A DNA stretch of 64,000 nt, from contig OZ020269.1 in assembly GCA_963971225.1 (NCBI GenBank), forward strand, positions 93,310,865 to 93,374,864, given 5' to 3'. Below the pieces are notes generated by a model. That model ran no database searches. It saw nothing but the letters and a program-made list of their open reading frames with translations, and was not told where the DNA came from. The position numbers and the translations under genes were made by a program. This document shows, piece after piece, positions 20,554-32,780 of this stretch (positions are counted from its first letter, which is position 1; each line of letters starts with the position of its first letter). This DNA comes from Melieria omissa (lineage: Eukaryota; Arthropoda; Insecta; Diptera; Ulidiidae).

Positions 20554-21829
20554 TATAATTCAACTAATTACCCATTGAGCCACGGTGCTTTTTTCAATGC
20601 GATCTCTTCACATGGTAAAAAATGTAAAAAAATAAACAAAGAAGAAGAAGAACTTTTCATTTTTATTTTTAACTTGAATTCAGACACAACTAAATTAAGT
20701 AATTATTACTACAAGTAATTATTACCGCAGCGATTTGGTGGTTGTTAAATGAAAACACCCTAGAAATAAAATTCCGTAAACAAAAATTGAGACGAATATT
20801 ATGGAAATTGTTATTAAGATTACTTGTGGTGCACGCAAGAGGGTTTGGAGATTTTAATCGCCCAAATATCTGTTTCAGACAAAAGTTGTGGGTGGCGAAA
20901 ACTATTTTAATTGGTATGGAGCTCGAAGAGTTGTGCCTAGAACTCCCCAAACAAGTCAAAGAATTTGGAATAGTACAGACAGTAAAAGTGGAGTTGAAAG
21001 TTTAAACAAACATTTCAAGGAGAGAAAAAACACTTTATGAAGTGGTTTTAAGTTCAAATGCTGACAGGAAAACAGATTGGGACAATTCTGGGACCGAAGA
21101 GTAAAGCAAATAAAAACCTTCCCAAGTTCTTAAAAACTCGCTCAGTTTCATAAAAACTCTTCGATATTAAAGTAGCATATTCCAGTCCAGAGCGAAAAAT
21201 CGAGCAATATAAGTAGTCAACTGGGGGCTGCAATGGATGTGAGAAGAGAGAAGAGTTGATACCTAATCAAGCTAACATGGAGTATGAAAGGCAGAAGGTA
21301 AATTTGGTGTGGTCTAATCGAATATTTTTCAATAACATTTACAACTTGAAGACCGAAATTTAAAATAATATCACCAAAAGTATTAAGAACTAATATGCAA
21401 CACTGACTTTTAAAACACATTCTCCACATTCTGATATGGAACTAACATTCAGAAATTGAATGCCAATTAAATTTTGTATTTTCAAGATTTTTAGTTAACA
21501 TTTTGTATATTTAAGTTCGACTTTGACTTCGTGTACGTATATCATCGTCAAACTGGTCTGCTTAGTGCAAAATAGTCGGTTGCGAATCGGCCCCTCCCCC
21601 ACTTTAGTACATTTCGCAATTATTAATAGATTTCGCGCTCGATTTTGTGTAACAGATATCTTTAAAATGGCAACAAATGTTGCACAAACAATTCAATGCA
21701 GTGCGACAGAATGGACTGGAATGGAGTCGGGCATAAAAGAATTCTTTAAATAGTAATTTCATAATAAGACCTAAAATTGGTTATGTGCGGCTGATAGAGA
21801 TCACTGCCAGCGTGCAATATAGACAGCAG

Positions 21830-21861
<32 letters not shown>

Positions 21862-24075
21862 TGAACACTCATCTATACGTATGGCAGTGCGCATAACACG
21901 CCCATTTGAACGCGTTTAGTGCACATTTGGCGGCGCAGCATCAGCCATGAAGCGGGCCAGCGAGCCCATTGGACATCCAGCGCATTGTGTGATTGTCGTG
22001 TGTCGTGCGCAATTGCTGAGCGTGTCTCATTAAATAACAATTACAGTCATAGGAAAGTAATGTCGTACGAGCGAGTGCGCGCATGCGCGCAGCTCAAGGA
22101 ATGCGCTGCAAAAAACCACATCAACAAACAATCAAAAATAAAACGAAACTGAAAGACAATAAAAGCATTGAAAAGGCGAGCGGCCCAAGAATGCCATATT
22201 GTCTCGATTACGCGGCTTTAGTCAGCGCCAGTCACAATTTGCGCAGCGAATTCTTGCGGCACAGCGCATCGCAGCGGTCAGCAATGCGAGCGTTCAGCAT
22301 TTAAATTTGATTTAATTGCGCACAGAACGAAGGGTTGGGTCGCGCATGTCGGCCGGTGGCCACAAATGCCGCACATATTTCGCCAATCAAATGACGCAGC
22401 TACCGGTGGCAGAGTCATCCGCCGCCGGTGGACGCAGCTAGCTGAAGCGTGCGCAAACTTGGCAATAAGGCAACGGCTGGTCCAGCAATTGGGAATTCCG
22501 CACGCAAATCCAAATTCATTTGTATGGGCGACACTACGGTTTTATTGAGTTGCTTGGCGGTTTGTCATCGATCTGGACGCGCTGAGCAACAAATATCATA
22601 ATTGAAATTGAAGCGTTAGGTTGGCACACAGAAGTGTTGTGGTTGTTGTTGTTGTTTTATTTAATAAGCTGACCTTTCTCATGACTGTTTGTGGGCAAAG
22701 CTGAAAGTTCATGTTTTGTTGTGTAGTCTACATGACCGCTGGCGTAGTCGACTTAACTTTCATGCGTCAAATGTCAGCGCGAACAACTGTTGCTCGCATG
22801 AATTACAGACGTGTGGCTGCAGTTGTCACACATGGGGCGCGATGGCCTCATTTTGTTGTTGCGCTATTGCAGACCGACGTGTGACATTTGAGTACTCAAG
22901 TCAGAGTGGCGTAGTAACGCGTACAAACTGCTGCGCTTGTATGTGTTCGTGTGTGTGTTTGTGTGTGTATGTCATTTTGTCAAATCGTCGCAAACTGACC
23001 TACACCGGAGTGTCTGATTGACGGATGACACACAATTGTTGCGATTGATTTGTTGTTTGTGCCTTTATGACCGTTCGCGGTGACATTTGCCGACGGTGTC
23101 GCTGCCGCCGGCCACCATTCATGCACGTACGTACGCCAAGCATACACAACAACAAATGTGTGTATGTATGTATGGCGTGGTGTGGTGTGTAGTTTTCGTG
23201 GTGGCACAGCACGCCACCTGTGAGATTGACATACTCCAGCCAACCAAGCAGCCAGCTAGTCAGTCAGCCAACTAGCCAGCCAGCCAACCGACCAATAATA
23301 CAACAACACAAATGGCGTTTGACGCGTCGCGCCCGGGACGGGGGGCGTGCAGGGTGCATTGCATGTTGCGCGCTGACACGGTGACAGTAATTGCGCCCAC
23401 GAAATCGAGCCGCCGAGGCGACCAAAAAGCAACCCGGCAGGCCCAAAAATATTGCACGAGCACGATATAGTTCGTTCGTGTCATTTGAATTGCAAACGCT
23501 TTGAACTTGGCCACAAAGTTCCGCCAAATGCGACAACGACGGCCGGTGTGCTTGTGTCGCGTTGCGCGCGGCAATGCAAAACAAAGCGACAACAGCTTCG
23601 CGTTTGCGCGGCCTCTGCATCTGCCGCCGCTGATACCGGTGTGACGCAACAAAGAGCATCAGTGCCCATTGATGATGGCGCTTTCAATGAAAACATACAA
23701 ATAAAAATGCAAATTAAGCTACACGAACGCTTAAATCTAACGCACAATTGCACGACTTGCGGTGGCGGACACAGAACGCAAATGCGCGATTGACCATAAT
23801 GTATCCGATTGTCAATGTGGTGGACCCGCCGCAATCAACACACACACATGCAGATACTAAGCCACATGAACGGATTGGGTGTGTAGAAAGGTAGAGTTGT
23901 ACATTATTGCGAGTGTATATAGGGTGCAAAGGGTCGGAAATGGTGGACTAGGGTTCCACGAAATCGATTAATGGAGACGAGAAAGTTTCGAGTTTGATAC
24001 TAAAGAACAAAACTATGAGGTGGGAGAGGAGAGCTAAGCTTAGTCTTGTTAGGGTATTGGATTGAAAAGGTAATA
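20554..24075. other. Intergenic; GC-richer single-copy block 21.5-23.9 kb, no gene assigned
   Basis: 20554-21490 is AT-rich. 21500-23930 is GC-richer and carries a (CA)n tract (21838-21862) and many overlapping ORFs on both strands (up to ~131 codons, e.g. 23264-23659 minus) with Arg/Cys/Ala/His-rich composition and no domain. Overlap on both strands and missing splice-bounded motifs argue against coding. The block may be regulatory or intronic. Confidence 0.4.
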
Positions 24076-24079
24076 TTAA

Positions 24080-24647
24080 CCTTTTCGATCAGAAAGTTGC
24101 CTGAGAGCAACTTCACCTGTTTGTCATCTTAAAGCAAAAGCTACGATTGATTTATGGGTTTAATTTAAATAGGCACCAACAAATTAATATTTTTAGAAGT
24201 GAATTCAAAGAAAATTACAAAAATTTTACTGTTATCCCCAAAATAATTTTCAATAATTCGCAGCGATATCAGAGAAAGTTTGTGTTTTAATTGAAGTCTA
24301 CGAATTGGGCGCGTTTGATCAAAACCCTGTTTCTTTATTAATGGTTAAATAAAATCAAAAAGTGGTTACTTTGTATTTCTCCATAAATATTAAATAATTT
24401 TTTTGTAACTAAAAAATATTGATACTAAATTTATTTAATTTCATTTTTATTTATTTATTTAACTAAATGTATTTTAACTAAATTTATTTTAAGCTAAAAT
24501 TGTTCAAAAATTGAACTAGCTCTAGAATTTTAACAAAGAAGCATGGCGACTTCAAATGTCGTGTGTACACTTCTTAGGCAAGTTTTTCATGATTTAAATA
24601 CCAAAAAGGAATATCGAGACACAGTGTAAAATTCGGGGTCGAAAGGG
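24080..24647 (+). mobile_element. TTAA-flanked MITE, family B (second copy)
   Basis: The left end CCTTTTCGATCAGAAAG is mutated; the right end CGGGGTCGAAAGGG is intact. TTAA lies on both sides (24076-24079, 24648-24651). The interior matches 7881-8391 including GTTGCCTGAGAGCAAC and a late CTTCTTAGGCAA. A short ATTT-rich expansion near 24435-24480 explains part of its greater length. Confidence 0.8.
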
Positions 24648-25483
24648 TTAATGAAGCGGTAAGACCAGATAACTGGGCGGTAAGGAGTGGAAATTATAGT
24701 GTTTCTGTGGGATGGATATCTGTGGAATTTTGACAAAAGCTCTTAAGTCGACTTAAGTCAAATTTCCAATTTTTTTTCCAATTTCCAATTTTTAAAGACG
24801 CTTCTATTGGTGTAATCGGTTTGTTTCTATGACATTTAGTTACAGAGATATGACGTGTATAATTTCAACTTTTCTCGAGTTTTGTATGAGATTTGGTCTG
24901 CACCTCATCAGTTTTTTCGCTCTCCTGAACATTTTGAAAATTAGACTTAGGTTGTTTTGTCAAAATGCCACAGATATAATAGGATATGTTGGGATAGAAC
25001 AATGAATAAGTGATTAAGACAAGAGGGCCAGATTACAGGGCTCAAAAATATTATAGCAAACAAATCAGTGCTTTTTTTAGTGAGAAAGAATGAGGGGGAA
25101 AAGGAGGACACAGTATAGAATAATAAACATAGAATAGGATAGGACAGATAAGGTTGTAAGCACAAAAACAATATGGTTGGAAAAACTACAACAGGAAACG
25201 GTTAAAAGGTTAAAATACTGATTTAGTCCTAAGGACAATGCGGAGCAGGAAGAAATTGAACAGTGGGACATATGTTAGTAAAATAGAGTAGGAGATTACA
25301 AGGAAACAAAATTAGAGTAAAAAAAAAGGGCACAGAGTAGAGAAGAGAGGAGTAAAATGAGTGAGTAAAGTACGGAGAGTATGAAAAAAGTACGGAAAAT
25401 AAGAAATAGTAAAATAAGATGGATAAGAAGATAAAAATAAGTAAAAATTAGGTTCTAAATAGGAAAGAAGATTATGAAGAGGC

Positions 25484-25744
25484 ACGGAGTAGAGTAGAGA
25501 AGAGTAAAGTAAAGTAGAGTAGAGTAGAGTAGAATAGAATAGAGTAGAGTAGAGTAGAGTAGGGTAGATTAAATAGAGTAGAGTAGAATATAATAGAATA
25601 GAGTAGAGTAGAGTAGAGTAGAGTAGAGTAGAGTAGAGTAGAGTAGAGTAGAGTAGAGAAGAGAAGAGTAAAGTCGAGTAGAATAGAGTAGAGTAGAGTA
25701 GAGTAGAGTAGAGTAGAGTAGAGTAGAGTAGAGTAGAGTAGACT
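25484..25744. repeat. GAGTA pentanucleotide microsatellite, ~260 bp
   Basis: Nearly pure AGAGT/GAGTA repeats with variants (AATAG, AAGTA, GGGTA), giving roughly 50 units. The flanking 25000-25480 is purine-rich with degenerate AGTA/AGAG motifs, so the tract probably grew from a purine-rich seed. A small satellite cluster recurs near 25853-25870. Confidence 0.95.
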
Positions 25745-26606
25745 AGTTAGATCACATAAGACCGAAATCGGTCAAATATTGTAGCCTAAGAAAAACAGTT
25801 TAGAGGAAAATATGAACTATCCTTGGAGTTGTATCGGATTACTTACTCTCATGTTAGAGTAGAGAAGAGTACAGTAGACCACGTCTGACAGGAATAGACT
25901 AAACTAGACTAAGGTTCAATAAAATCGGATATTGCAGGCTGAAAAATACTTGAAAGGCAAATATGAACTAGTTTTGGAGTTGTGTTGGATTAGAAACGGT
26001 CATGATAATGCATTGGCAGGAGCAGAGGGCTGGGTAGATAAGGTGGGATAGGCTGGTTTCTGAAAATGGCATAAGTTAGAGTATTACAAGAAGGCAACAG
26101 ACAAGAAAATAACACTAGAAATTGCATTTACTACATCGGGCATTATAATACATATACTCATACGATTACTCAGTAAAAATTTCCTTAGCAAGAGGTTATT
26201 TATTGTTCAGTTCCAAAGTTCTTATGCACATGTTCGAAATATTTTATAACTAGTTGAGCACATTTAACTTTAGCAGCTGAGATTGATAGTAAAATCGTTT
26301 GTTAGGTAAAACCAGGTTTGTTCTTTATACAACTTACGAACAAATCTCTTAAAACTTTATAATAAAATCTTAGTTTTTAATATAGCTGCTATACCCTCAA
26401 TAGATCTAGTGTGCCATTGTGAAACCGCTTCCTCGACTGGGGCTTTAGTGCTTGGGAGAGAGAACTTAAAGCATATAATTCTTAATTTTTTAGTCTTAAT
26501 TCAAATCAGTCTAATATTTTATAAATTGAATAGAGAGCTAAGTGGACAACTCTCTGAGGAAGTTAGTATTTTCATAACTAAATATAACTACGAACAGAAA
26601 GTCTCT

Positions 26607-26802
26607 TGGTTGGTCGGTTGCAGTGGCTGCCTCTATATGAGAGTCACTTAGGCCTTTATGATCCGTTGTGATACCACAAATTTCACCCGTTTGAAATGTG
26701 TTTGGTAGGGAAAAGAAGGGAGGGGATCTACAGTTTGACGCCGAATCCGAGCGGCGGCTTTTTTTTTTTTGGCAATTTTCCTTACACACTTGGAGGTTTT
26801 AA
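26607..26802 (-). mobile_element. tRNA-derived SINE family 1, 5'-truncated
   Basis: The body matches the 14609 copy (CCACAAATTTCACCCGTTTG, CAGTTTGACGCCGAATCCG) but lacks the tRNA-like head. The target-site duplication is GAAAGTCTCT/GAAAGTTTCT (26597-26606, 26803-26812). The presence of a duplication shows that truncation happened at insertion, as in LINE-driven retroposition. Confidence 0.8.
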
Positions 26803-26812
26803 GAAAGTTTCT

Positions 26813-28400
26813 AAGGCATAGGTAAATTTTAAACACAAACTTAAAGTAGGTAGAATATTTTATACCTAAATCGTCCGTGCAATACATTTTTGGGAAAAAA
26901 ATAATAAAATAATAAAAAATAATAATTAAAAACATAAAAAATAATAAAATAAAAAATAAAATAAAAGTAATAATAAATTTTAGATCACTTCTATGTGATA
27001 GACTTTAAATTCATAAATTTAAGGCGACAGAGAAATTTCAAAAGGAGCTAGAAAGTCACAACTGAAGAGACAGTTTTTCAAGGACTCAATCTAAGTTGCA
27101 CATTCTTTGATGCTCAGAAAAGGTGAACTGAGAAATCATATTTTTACTAGGTTCTAATAAGTTCGTCAATATTTTCTGATACAATTGCATAATAAGATTA
27201 TTATTCTAGGATTAAGAAAGCAATTTCTTAAGGTCTTAATTTGAGTTATTTGTGGTAAATAATTGATTCAGGAAAAGAAAGACGACGAGAAACCATTTGT
27301 TTGGAATTAACTAACGCAGAAGTAAAATTATTGCGTAGATATTTAACATTGCAACATTGTCTCAAGTAATACAAATTTTGCTTGGATTGCTTGTAGTTGT
27401 CAAAAACAAGCCTTCAATATCTTAGTTTAGGTGTTGATATGCTTAAATGTTGATCACATTAAAAACTTGGTTTTAATTGAAGCCTCAAACTTCACCACAC
27501 ATTAGGTCGATATGAGTTGCACAGCACCCTGTATATGCATGCGACATCTGCACTGCCAACATATGCATATGGGATCTATTAAAGTTGGCGATTACATCGC
27601 GGCACATGTCGCCCGTTTGCTGCAAATTAAAAAGGATCCGAATGCAATTTCTTTTAGTGTACAACAAGCGCCGCGATCTTAGATCTAACTGCCGACGGAC
27701 AAACAGACAGACAGACACACACGCGCACGAGTACGCGGAAAAGTCACTGCAAACGCTCATAAAAAATTGGGCGCATGCGCAACTTTCCATGCGGCAAAAC
27801 TGTTTCGTTTCAAATTTACACAACTGCCAGCGTAACATTTTGTTGCGAGCACATTGTAAATTTTCAATTCAACAATAGTTTACTGCCATGTAACGTGTAA
27901 TGACCGACATTAGCATCCGATGTGCGCCGTGCGCCTTGTGCTCCTTGCGGAATATGCTGATTGCTGAATGCATTGTTCTGGGCTGCGTGGCGGACTTGGA
28001 AATTTGTATAGTTGGACAGGAACATTTTCGGGCGGATTTGTTGCGAGAACGGGACGCAAACTTGCTCGATTAAAAGCGACAATTTGAATATGAAAAAAGG
28101 TCAAGTAGGGTTTTGTTGAGACGTATGGAATAATCTTACAGAAAAACGATTTCATGTGTTGAGTATAATTTTCAACTTTTAAATTCAGCAAATACTAATT
28201 AAAGTGCAATAATTTTTAAACAATTAGCGCGCTAAAACCTGCTGCTGTGTGGGCATTTTTCAGTGATTTGTAGCTGTTTGTCTCCATACAGTCAAACGCT
28301 CAAAAATTCGCTAATATTTGTTGAATTTCAACAGCAAATTTCACATAAATACCTTCATTTTCTTGTTATAAAAAAATTTCGCGTATCAATGAAATGTACA
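26813..28400. other. Intergenic, no gene recognised
   Basis: AT-rich to 27450, including an AATAAA-rich run at 26900-26980. 27480-28080 is GC-richer with overlapping ORFs on both strands (117 codons minus at 27485-27838; 97 codons plus at 27585-27878) lacking motifs. Confidence 0.45.
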
Positions 28401-28439
28401 TCGTGACACCATCGCCTATTAAGTATATACACATAGGTG

Positions 28440-29195
28440 GATATAGATAGACAATATCAAAGTCAGTGCAACTGTCAGAGCAAATTTGTCATACATTGCT
28501 CAAGTTTGGCACAACCCCGACACAACAACAAATTGGCCTGTAAGAAAAAGTCATAAAACATATTGGCAGACAGAGAGCCAAAATGAAAGCCAAGACACGC
28601 CTCCCGCGCCAGAAAGAGTCCGCACAGCGCAACAAGCCGAGCTCAGTCGAATGCAAAGAGAAACCGAAATGCTTCAAGCCAATGTGCGCTCTTACGTTGA
28701 CGAGTTTTAAGAGCATAGCGGAGCGAAAGCGATTCAAAATCACTGACAGCACTGCGTTAATGGCTGACGGGAACGTAGGCGGACTAACCATTTGGGCCAA
28801 CCGTTTCTCGGCGCTCTTGCATTGGACTTGGGCGCTCTCTTGCCAGAGTCGCTGCTGCCAAGTCGAAGCCAGGTCTTGGCCGATGCGTTGCAGTTGGCTG
28901 CTCATTGTGAGTCTGGCGATCGCAACGTTTAACGGCCGCTTAAACAACGCTCGGTAGTGTGCAATTTTCGAGTGAAAACTCATATTGTTGCTTGGAGAAA
29001 CTTTCGACAGTTTTTTACAAAGACATTTGAAAAATATTGTGTTCGAGTTGTTGGTTGTTGTAATTGTGAAATTGGATTTGAAAATTGTCTTTTTAATTCT
29101 GAGAGCGTTTTCACAGAAAAAACTCTATGATTAGTGGACAGTGTACAAGAAGGAATCGTGACAGCCAAGTGAATTTATAAAAAAAAATTGGTAAG
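28440..29195. other. GC-rich block with overlapping ORFs and a strong plus-strand splice donor
   Basis: Three long overlapping readings share the block: minus 28983-28489 (164 codons, ATG start), plus 28583-28957 (124 codons, ATG start) and a plus frame ending TAA at 28710 whose last part (VRTAQQAELSRMQRETEMLQ) looks coiled-coil-like. None matches a family I know. At about 29190 the plus strand has a consensus donor (G|GTAAGTG) before a very AT-rich stretch. This fits a 5' exon of a plus-strand gene whose other exons lie outside the window, but is unproven. Confidence 0.2.
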
Positions 29196-30320
29196 TGTTC
29201 TGCTTTGAAATATATAAGATATAAGGTATATTTTGATGAAAGTATGTGTATACGAATCAGTGTTTTAGTTTATTAAAAAAAGTTAAATTGATGTTTTTAA
29301 TTAAAAATATATCAATAAATTAATATATAAACAAAGAAATAAGTGTTCAAAGAAAAATTCAGATCAAATTTAAACTCCCACGCAGTTTTAAATATTTATT
29401 AAATATTTTAAAAATACAAAAAATTAAAATAAAAACATTGTATATTAAACAAATTCAATAAACTCCATAAATCATGTACTCAATAAATAAAGTAAAAATA
29501 TTTATATTCATGAAAAAAATTGTTAAATTACGAAAATGTAAATTAATTAAAAGTAAGAAAAAAAATTAAGAGAAACCATTAATTCCAAATGATTTTTTAA
29601 AATTTCAAACCTATTAAGAAATTTCATCAATTTAAAAATTATTAGAAAAACGAATAATTTCTAAATGATTTTTTTAAACGTTTTAAGTAAATATATAAAT
29701 TTAAAAACGAAAAAAAAAAATTTCGTTTTAAATTTGAAAATTTTTGATATAAATTTCCAATTTATGCATTCAACTCTAAAATTAATTAAAATTTTTTTTA
29801 CTTTTTTTTTAACAACTTTAGTAAATTTATGAATTTAAAAACTAAAATATATGTTTAGAGTTTTTAATTTAAAATCTTTTAATTTTTGATGTAAATTTCC
29901 AATTTATCCATTCAAATTTAAAATTAATAAAATTAAAAAATATAAAAATAAATTTCAAATACAACGAAATTTCTATGAAAAGATATAGTAATTAAAAAGG
30001 AGTTAATTTAATAAAAATTTTAATTAATTGATAAAAATTAATTAATTAATAAAAATGAATAAACTTAAAAAAATATATATTAATTTTAATATCATTATCG
30101 TTTTTCAAATAATATACAATTTTATTAAAAAATTAAAAAATAATAAAAAAATAAATTTTAATATAACAACAAATTTTAGATTTAAAACAAATCTAATGAA
30201 AAATTCAAAAAACTATATGAAATATAAACTATTCATATTTTTAATAGAATTTTGTAATTTTTTGGTGGTTTCGTTATATTGTTAAAGATTTTCTAACAGA
30301 CGTGGTTTTCAATCGTATTT
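29196..30320. other. Very AT-rich non-coding stretch
   Basis: Composition is close to all A/T with ATTTAAA, AATTAATT and poly-A/T runs. Two partly similar ~140-bp blocks (29700-29780 and 29830-29905, both containing TGATATAAATTTCCAATTTA-like text) suggest local duplication. No coding signal was seen. Confidence 0.6.
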
Positions 30321-30324
30321 AGGC

Positions 30325-30520
30325 TAAGTATTAGTAGTTGTCTGTGTATAAGACACATTTTTTTCCTTGTTCACTCCTCTCTGGAGCATAGGGCCTCCAC
30401 AAGACTCTTCCATCTTGCTTATTTGCCTTTGTGTTGGTTACGTTAATCGAATATGTTGTTCTGCCAGAGTAGGTGACTGGTATAAGACACATATAGGCCC
30501 GTATTTATTGATACAAAATA
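30325..30520 (-). mobile_element. SINE family 1 fragment, interrupted
   Basis: AGTTGTCTGTGTATAAGACAC ahead of the insertion and ATATAGGCCCG after it correspond to the family 1 segment GGCTGCCTCTGTATGAGACA then CTTAGGCC. The fragment is split by the retroposon at 30359-30479. Confidence 0.5.
30359..30479 (-). mobile_element. A-tailed retroposon, 5'-truncated, with 13-bp target duplication
   Basis: A T-run at its left edge is the A-tail on the minus strand. The body matches 11446-11676 (TTGTTCACTCCTCTCTGGAG, then GTGTTGGTTACGTTAATCGA). Perfect 13-bp flanks GTATAAGACACAT lie at 30346-30358 and 30480-30492. Confidence 0.85.
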
Positions 30521-31084
30521 TCATAACCTCTATTACAATAACTTTATGACAAAACCATGTCTTGATGAAATCAAAACATTACACAAAAGTTAAGTAAGAA
30601 GGACCACCTGACTTGAGTAAAATGAGAACAAAAACTAAAGAGTATTTCAGACAGTTTATTACGTCTACTTTAGTCTGGTTCCAGGGGTCATTGCTCAGGG
30701 GTTAGTATATATCAAGATCACCATAGGTGGATTCAAGTCTGAAACCAACAAGCGAATGGCAAACACTTCTGTTTTATCAACCCAGATCTGCTTACTTGGG
30801 AGCTTATGGCTTCTTTGGTTTATAGCACGATTCGCATTTAGGCATTTATTTTTAAATATACTTTAAAGTACGTAATATCCGTATTTAAAATATGTAAATT
30901 TTTCATTAAATTGAATACACTATTTAATACAATTTCATTTCTGTTGCTGCCCAGGTGTCCCTTCTCTTCAAATCCCTTGACTTCAGATCAGTAAATATTT
31001 GAGACTTACTACGGTCTATTAAGAGCTTCTTGAGACACTTTGGGCAATGAACTTTGTTGTGGAAAGCGGGTGGAGAAACAGATC

Positions 31085-31623
31085 ATCTGTGTCTGAAGAT
31101 GTGCATTTCAACCAACTCCGCGATAGTCAAGTCTTGCAAATCCAGGCTAAATGATGTCGGCAAATATAACAACCTGACGCTATTTTGGGTCCCATGGCAC
31201 ATAGGAATTGGGGGGGTAACGATACCTCAGATTCCTTAGGTTTAATCGAATGGACTTCGAGGCTCTTAATAAATGAGTTATTTCAACTTACGAGCGAGTA
31301 TTTCGATGAAACTTAGCTTTCCTTCATCTCAGACCAAAGCTTGCAGTTTATTTTGTTTCTATGTAGGAGCGAGTACATACTTAGGCCTAATGAGGGACCA
31401 TTTTCCAGTAGGCATGTCTGACAGTACGCTAGGTCCTGCCTGTGAAGAAGATAATGAGACGACAGACCACTTTCTCCCGGACCACTGCGTCTTCCTTGCG
31501 TACAACCGAGTTAGGTTTAAAACATTTGGCACTAAGGTGTCAGGAAGCAATCACCTTGAGTCTTTGGCATCACAGGATCTACGCAGATTTCTGAGGAGGT
31601 TGAGTAGATTTGAAGTAAATTAA
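31085..31623 (+). mobile_element. Non-LTR retrotransposon RNase H and tail fragment
   Basis: Plus frames read SAIVKSCKSRLNDVGKYNNL then TLFWVPWHIGIGG, the RNase H signature (the canonical element has WVPGHxGIxGNE). Downstream, LGPACEEDNETTDHFLPDHC and SLASQDLRRFLRRLSRF match the post-RNase H tail of Jockey/I-type LINEs. The Gly of WVPGH reads Trp and the frame breaks near 31215-31290. The element is dead, and its 5' part was not found. Confidence 0.75.
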
Positions 31624-32084
31624 CAGAGGATCTCTGTTACAGTAGAGTTGGAGTTTGAATGGACGTATACTCTGTCTGAGTCCTGAACTTGCTAGAGTGT
31701 TTCCATAAAGAGGGGGAGAAAGTCTTTCCTTTACATAAAGTCTTAGAGGACGTCGAGCTTATTAGCCAAACGATTACAATATCTAGAAGTCGAATTAACT
31801 TCAGTTAAACACAGATCTTGTGTCTATGGCGATTTCAATGCTATATCAGATATTTTGACCTAACCTGGAAGTTTCTTACTGTCTTAAATTTTAAATATAC
31901 TTTGCACCGTATTGTTACGTTACTGGAATGTTTCTGCTGATATTACCAACAAAGTTGTTGTTGAAGTAATGATTTTAGTTCTGTTTTGCTTAATTGTGTA
32001 GAGCTCAATCTTCTGGTAGGATGATGGAATAATGGGTTTCATAGTTCTTAGTGGGGAATTTTTTTCATTTGTATTTTTTTTTAA

Positions 32085-32780
32085 TATAACTCGTTGAAGT
32101 TAATGAGTAATTTCTTAATTTTTTATTTATTTATTTTTAATCAATTTTGTATTCATTAACTTCTTTTATTTATTTACTTTTATACAATTTTAATTTATTA
32201 ATTTTTATGTATGTTTAATTTCCGCGTTGAACTTCATGACGAATTTTTTAATTTTTATTTTTTATTTATTAATTTTTAATAATTTTTAGTTTACCTCTTT
32301 GAATTTAATGACAAATTTTTTATTTTTAATTTTTTTCATTTTTTTTTATTAATTTATTCACTTCTTAATTATTTTATTTATTTTAACTTTACCTCACTAA
32401 ACTTAATGACGCATTTTAAAATTTTTGATTTGTATTTCATTTTTTATTTATTCACTTTTTATTTATTTTTAAGTTAGCTCATTGAACTAAATTATACATT
32501 TTTAAGTTTTCAATTTTTGTTTAATTTTTTTTTAAATTTTTTAATTAATTAATTAATTTTTTTTACTTTTATACAATTTTTATTTATTTTTAATTTACTT
32601 CATTGAACTTAATGACACATTTTTTAATTTTTATTTAATTTTTTATTTATTCACTTTTTATTTATTCACTGTTTTTTTTAATTTACCTCATTGAACTTAA
32701 TGACGCATTTCTAATTTTTTAATTTTAATTTTATTTTTTATTTATTCATTTTTTAATTAATTAATTATTTTTTAAATTTT
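32085..32780. repeat. Degenerate AT-rich tandem repeat, ~90-bp unit
   Basis: The phrase TCATTGAACTTAATGACGCA, or a close variant, recurs near 32091, 32224, 32298, 32393, 32478, 32600 and 32688, separated by TTTATTTATT-rich spacers. Spacing is about 75-135 bp, with about seven units. Confidence 0.75.

Noticed and set aside
23264..23834. Cluster of 113-131-codon ORFs on both strands
   Set aside because: They overlap in several frames within a GC-rich block, are Arg/Cys/His-rich, and show no domain, which is typical of chance openness at high GC.
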